Of a stretch of 64,000 nt of DNA, positions 45,557 through 53,759 are shown piece by piece. The notes below the pieces were generated by a model, which made no database searches, had not been told where the DNA came from, and saw only the letters and a list, made by a program, of their open reading frames with translations. Origin of the DNA: Bacillota bacterium (GTDB lineage Bacteria; Bacillota; Clostridia; Lachnospirales; Lachnospiraceae). The first letter of the stretch is position 1, and each line of letters begins with the position of its first letter. The translations under genes and the position numbers were made by a program. The stretch spans positions 1 through 64,000 of the forward strand of contig JAEWSH010000073.1 of assembly GCA_023398375.1 (NCBI GenBank), given 5' to 3'.

Positions 45557-46573
45557 ATGGCAATTTTAGTAACAGGCGGCGCCGGTTATATCGGAAGCCA
45601 TACAGTAGTGGAATTACAAAACGCAGGATATGATGTTGTGGTCGTAGATAATCTTTCTAATTCATCTGTGAAATCACTGGAGAGAGTAAAAGCAATTACA
45701 GGAAAAGAAGTAAAGTTCTATAAAGTGGATATCCTGGACAGAGATGCATTGGAAGAAGTATTTGAAAAGGAATCGATTGATTCCTGTATCAACTTTGCAG
45801 GATTAAAAGCAGTTGGTGAATCCGTTGCGAAGCCATGGGAATATTACTACAATAATATTGCAGGTACTTTAGTTCTGGTAGATGTCATGAGAAAATATGG
45901 TGTTAAGAACATTATCTTTTCATCTTCAGCAACTGTATACGGTAATCCTGCGTTCATTCCTATTACGGAGGAATGCCCTAAGGGTCAGATCACGAACCCA
46001 TATGGACAGACAAAAAGCATGCTGGAACAGATATTAACCGATATACAAAAGGCTGATCCAGAGTGGAATGTTATCTTACTTCGTTACTTTAATCCGATCG
46101 GTGCACATAAGAGCGGGACGATTGGAGAAAATCCGAATGGTATCCCAAATAACCTGATGCCATATATCACGCAGGTCGCAGTTGGTAAATTAAAAAGTCT
46201 GGGAATCTTCGGTAATGATTATGATACACCGGATGGAACAGGAGTGAGAGATTATATCCATGTAGTAGATCTTGCGATTGGCCATGTAAAGGCATTGGCA
46301 AAATTGAAAGAAAAATGCGGACTTGAGATATACAATCTTGGTACAGGGCATGGATATAGTGTGCTTGACATCGTTAAGAATTTTGAAGAGGCATCTGGAA
46401 CCAGGATCCCATATGAGATAAAACCAAGACGTGCCGGAGATATTGCTATTTGTTATTCAGATGCGTCAAAAGCTGAGAATGAACTGGGCTGGGTAGCCGA
46501 AAGAGGTATCAAAGAGATGTGTGAAGATTCCTGGAGATGGCAGTCGGATAACCCGAACGGATATGATGATTAA
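45557..46573 (+). CDS. galE: UDP-glucose 4-epimerase
   Basis: A 338-residue short-chain dehydrogenase-type epimerase that interconverts UDP-glucose and UDP-galactose. GGAGYIGSHT binds NAD, SSSATVYG supplies the catalytic Ser, and YGQTK the Tyr-Lys pair. Length is standard. It feeds polysaccharide synthesis or the Leloir pathway. Its stop codon overlaps one flanking copy of the direct repeat of the foldback element. Confidence 0.97.
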   Translation: MAILVTGGAGYIGSHTVVELQNAGYDVVVVDNLSNSSVKSLERVKAITGKEVKFYKVDILDRDALEEVFEKESIDSCINFAGLKAVGESVAKPWEYYYNNIAGTLVLVDVMRKYGVKNIIFSSSATVYGNPAFIPITEECPKGQITNPYGQTKSMLEQILTDIQKADPEWNVILLRYFNPIGAHKSGTIGENPNGIPNNLMPYITQVAVGKLKSLGIFGNDYDTPDGTGVRDYIHVVDLAIGHVKALAKLKEKCGLEIYNLGTGHGYSVLDIVKNFEEASGTRIPYEIKPRRAGDIAICYSDASKAENELGWVAERGIKEMCEDSWRWQSDNPNGYDD

Positions 46574-46978
46574 TCTTATATAGGATTTAATTGTCAAAAG
46601 CTTGCTTATATATTTGATTTGTCAATTTATACAATTAATGTTTATACAAAATTGATACACAACATAGTTCATTCGCAACACGCTTCCGCTTGGATTGTTA
46701 CTATTCAGCCTAAAGGCTTCATAGCAACAAATGATGCACAGAAATGATACAATGTATCATTTCGCGCATGAAAAACTCGGATTTTCTGTGATCTTCGCTC
46801 ACAAAAAATACCTTGCGGTATTTAGGGCTGAACTGTAACTTGGATTCAGCACGCAGTGGCGGCGTTCATACAGTTGCTCATCAAACTATGTTGCGCATCA
46901 ATTTTTGTTTTACATGTATAGGTGCAAATTGACGAAGCCAAGTTCTATGATAAGCTTTTGACATTTTAATCTATATAG
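46570..46978. repeat. Foldback (long imperfect inverted-repeat) element
   Basis: TGTCAAAAGCTT (46592-46603) is inverted at 46952-46963. Further inward, the 24-bp arm at 46646-46669 (ending AACATAGTT) is inverted at 46884-46908. GTTACTATTCAGCC is matched again, inverted, by GGGCTGAACTGTAAC. The centre has nested hairpins, including a 21-bp palindrome (AAATGATACA-A-TGTATCATTT). The roughly 382-bp body is flanked by near-identical direct repeats TTAATC(T)TATATAG at 46570-46583 and 46966-46978. No protein-coding frame is present, so it is a non-autonomous MITE-like element or a large structured RNA. Confidence 0.75.
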
Positions 46979-46985
46979 AAATGAC

Positions 46986-47032
46986 AAAAGGATGGTATGT
47001 GGGAAGAAATGCCCCCGTATATCATCCTTTTT
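46986..47032 (+). terminator. Terminator of galE operon
   Basis: AAAGGATGGTATGTGGG pairs with CCCCCGTATATCATCCTTT (G-U pairs allowed), followed by T. It lies beyond the foldback element, which suggests that the element inserted between galE and its terminator. Confidence 0.8.
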
Positions 47033-47121
47033 ACGCGAGCAACGAGCCAAATACAAGCTGGCTTGCATTTGGCGACTGCCGCGATAACTTGAGAAACTCG
47101 CAAAGCGTGTTTCTCATAGTT
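47033..47121. repeat. Hairpin repeat, copy 2 (long form)
   Basis: Begins ACGCGAGCAACGAGCC. A 13-bp stem GCCAAATACAAGC/GCTTGCATTTGGC (47046-47073, one mismatch) is followed by GAGAAAC/GTTTCTC (47091-47115). The last 29 bp equal 21480-21508, and the first part resembles 52873-52895. Confidence 0.75.
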
Positions 47122-47136
47122 TGCTAGGTTGTTATG

Positions 47137-47793
47137 CTACATTGTAATTACGTATTGATACATGAATATGAAGTGGCAGATGCTGCCGCCCATTACAAAC
47201 AGATGAAATACTTCGTGGGATCCAAAGTTTGCGTGTTTTGAGTTAAAGATGGGAAGTTTCAGGGCATAGATGACACCACCAATCGTATAAATAATTCCGC
47301 CTGCTAACAGCCATATAAAAGCAGGTCTTGATAATGTGTGGAATAAACGTCCGAATACAAAAACACATACCCATCCCATAGCAATATAGATAATGGAAGA
47401 AAACCATTTTGGACATGTGATCCATATGGCTTTGATTGTCATACCAGCAATTGCGATTCCCCATACAATAGCAAGCATGGTATATCCTAAACTACCGCCC
47501 AAAACAATCATGCAGACAGGCGTATAGGAACCTGCTATCAGTATGAAGATCATCATATGATCGATCTTCCGGAATATTTTTAGTATTTTACCACTGACGT
47601 TAACACTGTGATACATTGCACTTGCCCCATATAATAGAATCATACTGAGAATAAAAACTGTCATTGCTACAATAGTTGTATGATTCATTGTACTTGCAGC
47701 TTTTACCAGCAACGGAGTTGAAGCAATTAAAGCAAGCATCATTCCGATAAAATGAGTAATTGCACTACCTGGTTCCCTAATTGTTATTTGCAT
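47137..47793 (-). CDS. Hemolysin III (HlyIII/PAQR)-family membrane protein
   Basis: A 218-residue protein with seven membrane helices. EPGSAITHFIGMMLAL at the start, SAMYHSVN and HEVFHLFVMGGSICHF keep the metal-binding Ser/Asp/His pattern of the PAQR superfamily. Its role in Firmicutes is unproven despite the name. AGGAGG lies 8 nt before the ATG. Confidence 0.92.
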   Translation of the reverse strand: MQITIREPGSAITHFIGMMLALIASTPLLVKAASTMNHTTIVAMTVFILSMILLYGASAMYHSVNVSGKILKIFRKIDHMMIFILIAGSYTPVCMIVLGGSLGYTMLAIVWGIAIAGMTIKAIWITCPKWFSSIIYIAMGWVCVFVFGRLFHTLSRPAFIWLLAGGIIYTIGGVIYALKLPIFNSKHANFGSHEVFHLFVMGGSICHFIFMYQYVITM

Positions 47794-47934
47794 AATAACT
47801 CCTCCTTAACTTAAAACGATAGAACTAACAACACATAGAAAGAAATAATACTTAACGTAGTAATGAAAACTATATGTTAACTATACTACTATTTATTATG
47901 CAATATGTCAATTGTTTTTATACATATTATGGTA

Positions 47935-47972
47935 TAAAAAAAGCCATTGAAGCCTTAATCCTCTTCAATGAC
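47935..47972 (-). terminator. Terminator overlapping the 3' end of a small gene
   Basis: GCCATTGAAG (47943-47952) and CTTCAATGAC (47963-47972) pair around the stop codon of the minus-strand gene, and the minus strand then reads TTTTTTT. Confidence 0.8.
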
Positions 47973-48221
47973 TTGTATTTCCAAATAATCAAAATCTATT
48001 TCTTCCACAAAGTTATCTTTTGTAAAGCGAGCTTTGCTATGTTGTTTGAATTCCCTGATCGTTGCATCTAACCAGATAGGTTTACTAAGGTCGAATTCAA
48101 AACAAATAGTTTCGAGCGCATGAAAAACCTTGTGTGTTCTGGAGTCATCATCATCATTACAGATAACAGTATCCTTTATGAGATGATTATCCTTAAATTC
48201 TTTAGCCCATAGTCGAAACAT
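47955..48221 (-). CDS. Small conserved-looking hypothetical protein
   Basis: An 88-residue acidic protein, MFRLWAKEFKDNHLIKDTVI at the start, with HKVFHALETICFEFDLSKPIWLD in the middle. No signal peptide or membrane segment. I do not recognise a named domain, but the pattern looks like a conserved clostridial protein. A terminator overlapping its stop codon supports a real gene. Confidence 0.65.
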   Translation of the reverse strand: MFRLWAKEFKDNHLIKDTVICNDDDDSRTHKVFHALETICFEFDLSKPIWLDATIREFKQHSKARFTKDNFVEEIDFDYLEIQVIEED

Positions 48222-48445
48222 TATTTTTTATATCCTCTTTTCTTAATTTTTAGATTATTTTATAGATATGCACCTCTTTTATTTATGTACATAATGTACT
48301 ATAGATAGAAAAAAGAATCAAGAAAAAGAGTATCATAAAAAGCTGGTAAATAGATTAAAAGAAGTTAATTTTAAATCAACGTAAAATGTACAATATTTGA
48401 TAAATATGATATACTACAAAAGGATAAAACAGAGTTTGTGTAATT

Positions 48446-49153
48446 ATGGATATTCTACACCCTGATTCATCGATGTATGCACTGAAAGGAATAAGGCGAC
48501 AGAAAATTATGGAATTTGAACCAAGACAAGGCACAGAGGTAGACAGCTGGAAAGAAGTTACATTGATTTATAATTCAGCTTTGAAAGAAATTGGGACTAA
48601 GCTGGAAATTTTGAATGATGAGTTTCAACATGTACATAGATATAACCCGATCGAACATATCAAATCGCGTTTGAAGACGCCAGAGAGTATCGTTAAAAAA
48701 CTAAAAAAGAATGGTTACGAATCTACAATAGCCAACATGGTAAAATATGTAAATGATATTGCAGGAATCCGCGTTATATGTTCTTTTACATCAGATATAT
48801 ACAGAATTGCTGAAATGATAGCCAAACAGGATGATATTAAAGTCATTTCTATTAAAGATTACATTGAGAACCCAAAGCTGAGTGGTTACAAAAGTTACCA
48901 TATGTTGGTGACTGTACCCATTTTTTTATCGGATCGGATCGTTGATGCAAAAGTAGAAGTACAGATCAGAACAGTAGCAATGGATTTTTGGGCAAGCCTT
49001 GAACATAAGATACATTATAAATTTGAAGGGAATGCACCGCAGGAGATTAAAGAGGAATTGATTGAATGCGCAAAGATGGTATCCGAACTGGATGCCAGAA
49101 TGCTATCGCTTAACGAGCGGATCAAGAGTATTGCGGACAATGATACAGCATAA
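48446..49153 (+). CDS. Small alarmone synthetase (RelA/SpoT synthetase domain)
   Basis: A 235-residue (p)ppGpp synthetase without hydrolase or regulatory domains. HIKSRLKTPESIVKKLKK, VNDIAGIRVICSF, NPKLSGYKSYHMLV and VEVQIRTVAMDFWASLEHK are the ATP- and GTP-binding parts of the synthetase domain. It corresponds to YjbM/YwaC-type enzymes. The start is unsure: ATG 48446 has no good ribosome site, and ATG 48511 would give a more typical N-terminus. Confidence 0.88.
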   Translation: MDILHPDSSMYALKGIRRQKIMEFEPRQGTEVDSWKEVTLIYNSALKEIGTKLEILNDEFQHVHRYNPIEHIKSRLKTPESIVKKLKKNGYESTIANMVKYVNDIAGIRVICSFTSDIYRIAEMIAKQDDIKVISIKDYIENPKLSGYKSYHMLVTVPIFLSDRIVDAKVEVQIRTVAMDFWASLEHKIHYKFEGNAPQEIKEELIECAKMVSELDARMLSLNERIKSIADNDTA

Positions 49154-49195
49154 ATAAACGAACAGGAGAACCGAGAGGTTCTCCTGTTCGTTTAT
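49154..49195. terminator. Long perfect bidirectional terminator
   Basis: A perfect 19-bp stem (49154-49172 with 49177-49195) with a GAGA loop. It holds the stop codon of the minus-strand gene and separates two convergent genes. Confidence 0.9.
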
Positions 49196-50592
49196 GTGGA
49201 TGTTATTTCAAATTCCGCATAAAACGGGACGCCGCTGATATTTTTGACCACCCGGTAGTTACCTGCGGTAAGACTTGGGTGCAAGGTGCTTAGATCAATG
49301 ACAAAATCTTTTGAAGAACCGGCTGTAAGGATATAAGCTATTTCTATAAACATGAGATCACGAACAGCAGGAATGACCTCCCAGTTGCTTCCGTTTAATG
49401 CTTCTATACTGAATTCAGCGCCATAAAAGATATCTTCAGTGCCGTTATTTTTAAGTATCAATGTCAGTTCTTTGGAACCTTCCGGTATGGTTGTCTCCGG
49501 AAGGGAAACTTCTGCAGAAACAGTATTCTGTCCTGCTGTTTCAGAAGTATTGGATTGAGTAGTGACCGGCATAGTATCCCAGAAGCTCTGAAAAGCATTA
49601 TCGTCAACTTTAAAGAAACCAGCCTGAGTATCATAAACATAACCATTTTTAAATAATCTTAAGGTAGTATTTAAGTTGTCTTTTGTTTTAATGGTTATAA
49701 ATTTCTGACTATCATAGTCCGTATTTTCCACTAACATATCTGTATTTTCACCTATGGGAACCGCATTATAAAGGCTGTTAAGGAAGTTATGAAAAGTATC
49801 ATCTGCATTAACCTCTTTTACCTCATTTTTACCGTTATTCCAGCTGTCGTAACTTTCCCAGGTATAAGATACAACATTATTTTTTAAGTTTAAAAGATTA
49901 AAATAATCTGCGCCGCTCTTCAAAGTCAAACCTCCGAAACTGTCATAAATGTCGCAGTTAAATCCATCGGGATATTCAAAATAAACCATTAAACGGTAAT
50001 TGCTGTCATACCCTTTCAAAGTATAGACTTTTCCACCCTCTCCTAAGTTGGAAGCAAATTCCTTTGTGTATTCATCCTGGGAAGCCCATTCGTCTATGCT
50101 TTTCTTGGTGGTGCCTAATAAATCACCTCTTAATTTCAGCACGTCTTCTTTGTTCGGAGCAGAGCCCCCAGCGGTAAAAGAAGTGGTACTGCTTTGCATA
50201 TAGATATGTCCTTGATAGACAAACAACGGCTGCATTCTTCCTTTGATTTCCGTGCTTTGAGTTTTTGACAGTTCCACATTGGGAATGGTCACTGCGCTTG
50301 AAGTTGTTTCTGTCGCCAGTGTTTGATCTGCGGTCTGGGCATTCTCGAACTTAATAATATTATTTTTTTGGTCGGAAACGGTATTCGTTATGTGGATGGC
50401 AGCAGTGCCGGCTACGATAATCGCAGCAATACTGGCAGCAGAATAGACCATCTTTCTCATGGTGCGACTTTTTTGTTTAGACTGGTTCCTTGCTTCTTTC
50501 ATTAGTATTATTGTCCTTTCATTAAAATCTTCTGATATTTTAAGTTGATCTACTGATTTCATATAATGATTCTTATTCTTATTCTTATTCAT
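49192..50592 (-). CDS. Membrane anti-sigma-like protein with Ig-like C-terminus
   Basis: A 466-residue protein. A cytoplasmic N-terminus (about 1-48) rich in Asn/Lys and Arg, one membrane helix (about 48-70), then a large outside part. The last 100 residues (IPEGSKELTLILKNNGTEDI to NYRVVKNISGVPFYAEFEI) look like a bacterial Ig-like Big_14 domain. ATG 50592 overlaps the sigma stop by 8 bp and has GGAGG 8 nt upstream. The first codons come from an (AAGAAT)n hexamer, so length may vary by NK units. It is likely to hold the ECF sigma factor at the membrane. Confidence 0.75.
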   Translation of the reverse strand: MNKNKNKNHYMKSVDQLKISEDFNERTIILMKEARNQSKQKSRTMRKMVYSAASIAAIIVAGTAAIHITNTVSDQKNNIIKFENAQTADQTLATETTSSAVTIPNVELSKTQSTEIKGRMQPLFVYQGHIYMQSSTTSFTAGGSAPNKEDVLKLRGDLLGTTKKSIDEWASQDEYTKEFASNLGEGGKVYTLKGYDSNYRLMVYFEYPDGFNCDIYDSFGGLTLKSGADYFNLLNLKNNVVSYTWESYDSWNNGKNEVKEVNADDTFHNFLNSLYNAVPIGENTDMLVENTDYDSQKFITIKTKDNLNTTLRLFKNGYVYDTQAGFFKVDDNAFQSFWDTMPVTTQSNTSETAGQNTVSAEVSLPETTIPEGSKELTLILKNNGTEDIFYGAEFSIEALNGSNWEVIPAVRDLMFIEIAYILTAGSSKDFVIDLSTLHPSLTAGNYRVVKNISGVPFYAEFEITST

Positions 50593-51073
50593 ATTCAAGA
50601 CCTCCGATTAAATTGGACTTTAATAAATTTCTGCCTCTGGCCAGCCAGGTCCCTATGGTTGCAGGCTTTCTGCGAAGAAGTTCTGCAATTTCATTAATGG
50701 AATAGTTTTCATAATAATGCAGATGTATGACCGTACGGTATTTAACAGGCAGATTTAATACAATATCTAATACTTCACTATCCTCTTCTGGCAGATAGCT
50801 TATGTCTTCATCAAGAGGAACATTTAACTTTTTCCAGGATGACTTTAAATCATTTTTACATTTATTTATTGCGACTCTTAAAAGCCATGCCTTTTCATGT
50901 TCCTCACTTTCAAAACCATATCCTCTTTTCATTAAACTGACAAAGACATCCTGTGCAATATCCTCTGCATCATGCATATTTTTTACGTACGTAAAAGCTA
51001 GTCTGATCAGTAATTTGGAATAATTATCCAATACGTATTGCATATATTCATTGGTACCGAATGAATAAATCAT
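50585..51073 (-). CDS. ECF-type RNA polymerase sigma factor
   Basis: A 162-residue sigma factor. Region 2 reads LIRLAFTYVKNMHDAEDIAQDVFVSL and region 4 VKYRTVIHLHYYENYSINEIAELL then GTWLARGRNLLKSNL. ATG 51073 (MIYSFGTN) has AAAGGAG 7 nt upstream and is preferred to ATG 51091. The overlapping gene after it encodes the probable anti-sigma factor. Confidence 0.9.
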   Translation of the reverse strand: MIYSFGTNEYMQYVLDNYSKLLIRLAFTYVKNMHDAEDIAQDVFVSLMKRGYGFESEEHEKAWLLRVAINKCKNDLKSSWKKLNVPLDEDISYLPEEDSEVLDIVLNLPVKYRTVIHLHYYENYSINEIAELLRRKPATIGTWLARGRNLLKSNLIGGLEYE

Positions 51074-51349
51074 GTTTTCAACTCCTTTCATTTATAATAC
51101 AACTGAAGTCAATAAAATTTTTCATTTATTTTATAAAATTTAAAAACCGCACTGTTGAAATTTAATTATAATATATTATGGTTGCCTGTAATTTCCTTAT
51201 TATGAATAGGTGGTGAAAAAATCAGAAAGAAAAGATGTATGGAATAAAACAAAAGTATGGATACATGATAGATAGATAATAAAAAAGAAGTGGAATACTG
51301 TGTATTACAATAATTTGAAAAGATATAGCTGCATACCAGTATCAAAGAA

Positions 51350-51388
51350 CAAAAAAAGACCGCAACACTAATGAATAGTGATGCGGCC
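51350..51388 (-). terminator. Terminator of the repeat lipoprotein gene
   Basis: GACCGCAACACTA (51358-51370) pairs with TAGTGATGCGGCC (51376-51388) with one mismatch, and the minus strand ends in seven T. The 51092-51349 stretch holds no other feature that I can support. Confidence 0.8.
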
Positions 51389-51400
51389 TTCGTGTATTAA

Positions 51401-51691
51401 TTATTCAGCTGTTGTAGTAGCTTCTTCTGTAGTAGCAGCTTCTGTAGTAGCAGCTTCTGTAGTAGCAGCTTCTGTAGTAGCAGCTTCTGTAGTAGCGATT
51501 TCTGTAGTAGCTTCTTCTGTAGTAGCAGCTTCTGTAGTAGCTTCTTCTGTAGTAGCAACTTCTTCTGAAACAACTGCTTCTGTAGCAGCTTCTGTTGTAG
51601 CTACTTCTTCTGTTGTGCTAGCACCACATCCAACTAATAACATTGCACATGTTGCAACTGATAACATCATCATTACTAAATTCTTTTTCAT
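51401..51691 (-). CDS. Repetitive Thr/Glu/Ala lipoprotein
   Basis: A 96-residue lipoprotein. The lipobox LLVGC gives Cys22, and the mature part is almost only TTEAA/TTEEA units from a 15-bp DNA repeat. No folded domain is expected; it should form an extended, acidic, possibly O-glycosylated surface chain. The unit number can change without breaking the frame. A terminator follows, and a long AT-rich gap with a structured hairpin lies upstream. Confidence 0.8.
   Translation of the reverse strand: MKKNLVMMMLSVATCAMLLVGCGASTTEEVATTEAATEAVVSEEVATTEEATTEAATTEEATTEIATTEAATTEAATTEAATTEAATTEEATTTAE
51412..51563. repeat. 15-bp coding tandem repeat
   Basis: Units of GTAGCAGCTTCTGTA type repeat about ten times with small changes, encoding TTEAA/TTEEA in the lipoprotein. 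Confidence 0.85.
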
Positions 51692-51880
51692 AATTATTTT
51701 CCTCCTTAGGGTAATCCCTCGTCAGCTATTTTATTTTGATTTGTATGTTCTGCTGACAAGAACTAATATTAAAGCATAAATGTGTACAAAGTGTGAACAA
51801 AATATGAATATTTAATTAATATTGTAAACGGAAAATATGCACAAAGGAGAAAATGTGAATAAAAAATGAACAGATAAAAA

Positions 51881-51950
51881 AGGAAATGCCAAAAACGCCC
51901 ATATAATGAGGAGTGCCCAGATACCTTTCGGTACCTGAGCTATTATGAAA
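51881..51950 (-). ncRNA. Candidate structured RNA leader
   Basis: On the minus strand 51940-51915 forms an 11-bp stem, GCUCAGGUACC-GAAA-GGUAUCUGGGC, closed by a GNRA loop, with G-U pairs that only fit this strand. AUAAU/AUUAU extend the base. It lies about 225 nt upstream of the repeat lipoprotein start. I cannot match it to a known riboswitch. The rest of the 51692-52301 gap is AT-rich and without supported genes. Confidence 0.35.
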
Positions 51951-51979
51951 AAATTTATATATCTTTAAAATACATCTGT

Positions 51980-52007
51980 TTGACATGTTCTTTGTTTGAT
52001 GTAAATT
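51980..52007 (+). promoter_or_regulatory. Promoter candidate for the coiled-coil protein gene
   Basis: TTGACA (51980-51985), a 16-bp spacer and TAAATT (52002-52007), about 290 bp before the start. An 12-bp inverted pair around CTATCGAT (52190) and ATCGATAG (52252) lies in the leader. Confidence 0.35.
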
Positions 52008-52301
52008 TAGTATAGCAATTAATTATGAATAAAATATGAACGGGGTGTGAAGATATCGTTAATTATTACAAAATAGAAAGAACGTAAAAAATAAAAGCAT
52101 ACATATTGCACAAAAAACAAAAATCAGCGATATAAATAACAGATATAATAAATGCCAAGTTGTTGTAAATAAATAGAAAAAATGATAAACTATCGATAAT
52201 TATATGAAAAATAATACTACGACAGAGGATATAAAGATACTGATAATTGTAATCGATAGATTAAAAGAAAGCGGTATGTGAGTATGTTTGGAGGAAAAAT
52301 C

Positions 52302-52871
52302 ATGGATAACTTTATGGATAAGTTGGCGCAGAAGTGGAATGCGAGTGAATTAATCAAGGCTAATTCAGCAGCTGAAGCTATGGAACTTAGGAGGCTTCAA
52401 GAACAAGTCGCTGAATATGAGGCGATTTTACAGGAAATGCGAAAGCTGAATCTGAAGAATGCAGAATTAACCGAAAGCTCCCGGGAACTGGTGAATCATG
52501 GAGTAGGTGAAATCAAAAAATTATTATCAGATACAAAAAAAGATAATAATATAGAAGAAACACTGGCCAAAATGGAAGAACAACTGCAACAATTACAGGC
52601 ATTATTAAGCAATCAAAGTGAGCAAAAGGAGATTGCTGATATCATTGCTGCCAAAACGGAAGAGTTTGTTCATAAGGAAAATATAAAAGTATACCGTAAT
52701 GTGCAGGCAGTTGTAGTAGATAATCTGAAGTTACAAACAGAAGAATTAAAACAGGAGAATGAGAAATTTTCAAAAAAGATAAAGGGTGTGAAACCATTAT
52801 TGATTGTGACCTTGCTACTATTAATAGGGAATATTGCACTTGGTGTGGTACAAATGTTGGGTATTTTTTGA
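52302..52871 (+). CDS. Coiled-coil protein with C-terminal membrane anchor
   Basis: A 189-residue protein. Long heptad-like helices fill residues 20-155 (LRRLQEQVAEYEAILQEMRK, EETLAKMEEQLQQLQALLSN), followed by one membrane helix at about 167-187 at the very C-terminus. ATG 52302 has GGAGG 8 nt upstream. No family is recognised; the tail-anchored coiled-coil plan suggests a structural or scaffold role at the membrane (inference). Confidence 0.7.
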   Translation: MDNFMDKLAQKWNASELIKANSAAEAMELRRLQEQVAEYEAILQEMRKLNLKNAELTESSRELVNHGVGEIKKLLSDTKKDNNIEETLAKMEEQLQQLQALLSNQSEQKEIADIIAAKTEEFVHKENIKVYRNVQAVVVDNLKLQTEELKQENEKFSKKIKGVKPLLIVTLLLLIGNIALGVVQMLGIF

Positions 52872-52872
52872 T

Positions 52873-52920
52873 TTACGCGAGCAACAACCAAATAGAACAC
52901 GCTTGCTGATTCATTTTGTT
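52873..52920. repeat. Mosaic copy of two intergenic repeats
   Basis: The left half (TACGCGAGCAACAACCAAATA) resembles 47032-47053 and the right half (CGCTTGCTGATTCATTTTGTT) resembles 21914-21935, which links the two repeat types. Confidence 0.55.
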
Positions 52921-52962
52921 TGAAAAGGGCGGAAAGCGGTTTACAGTCAGGAGGATGTTAAC

Positions 52963-53571
52963 GTGGCAAAGCAATCTTGGAAACCTGGAAATATGTTGTA
53001 TCCCGTTCCGGCAGTTATGGTCAGCTGCGGTAGGGAAGAAGAAAAAGCTAATATCATAACAGTTGCATGGGCAGGAACCATTTGTTCTACACCGGCAATG
53101 GTATCAATATCAATAAGGCCGACTCGTTACTCCTATCAGATCATTAAGGAAACAGGAGAATTTGTTATTAATCTGGTTACTAAGGAACTTACATTTGCAG
53201 CAGATTATTGTGGTGTAAAATCTGGCAGGGAGATTGATAAGTTTAAAGAGGCGCATCTGACACCGTCGGAGTCCAGAGTTGTAAAAACACCTGGAATTGA
53301 AGAAAGCCCGGTTAATATTGAATGCAAAGTGGTAGAGATCAGATCCCTTGGCACACATGACATGTTTATTGCGGAAGTTGTCGGCGTTAATATAGATGAT
53401 AAGTATGTCGATGAAACGAACAAATTTGATTTGAACAGTACCGGGTTAGTAGCATATTCTCATGGGGAGTATTTTGAACTTGGGAAAAGGATAGGGAAGT
53501 TTGGATATTCTGTACAAAAGAAGAAAAAGAAGTCGGTTCCAAAGAAACACAGGAACAGATTTAAATCATGA
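52963..53571 (+). CDS. Flavin reductase-like protein
   Basis: A 202-residue protein of the FMN-binding flavin reductase/HpaC-like fold. YPVPAVMVSCGREEEKANI, AGTICSTPAMVSISI and TGEFVINLV are the conserved flavin-binding regions. The tail is very basic (KKKKKSVPKKHRNR). GTG 52963 has AGGAGG 8 nt upstream. It should reduce or bind FMN; the partner enzyme is not evident. Confidence 0.87.
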   Translation: MAKQSWKPGNMLYPVPAVMVSCGREEEKANIITVAWAGTICSTPAMVSISIRPTRYSYQIIKETGEFVINLVTKELTFAADYCGVKSGREIDKFKEAHLTPSESRVVKTPGIEESPVNIECKVVEIRSLGTHDMFIAEVVGVNIDDKYVDETNKFDLNSTGLVAYSHGEYFELGKRIGKFGYSVQKKKKKSVPKKHRNRFKS

Positions 53572-53659
53572 AGCACGAATAATTGTAAAATTACTTGACG
53601 AAAGGTCAGTTTCCAAGTATGATAATAGAAAATATTGAATGAATTCGTTACGACGAGGT

Positions 53660-53689
53660 AGCATCAAGCGGGAGCTTGGTGCTTTTTTT
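53660..53689 (+). terminator. Terminator after flavin reductase gene
   Basis: AGCATCAAGC/GCTTGGTGCT around a GGGA loop, then seven T (53683-53689). Confidence 0.88.
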
Positions 53690-53759
53690 GACTTATAGTA
53701 TATTTCTTTTATCGAAAGAGCGGATTTTTAGTACTATAAGAAAGAAGGGAGCAAACTTT

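Noticed and set aside
47874..48071. Plus-strand 65-codon frame between hlyIII and the small hypothetical gene
   Set aside because: It is antisense to the 3' end of the supported minus-strand gene and crosses its terminator.
51412..51563. Regular 15-bp tandem repeats that look like a small CRISPR array
   Set aside because: There are no unique spacers; the repeats are in frame and encode the TTEAA chain of a lipoprotein.
51881..51950. c-di-GMP (GEMM) riboswitch
   Set aside because: A GAAA-capped stem is present, but the conserved GEMM core and receptor stem are missing.
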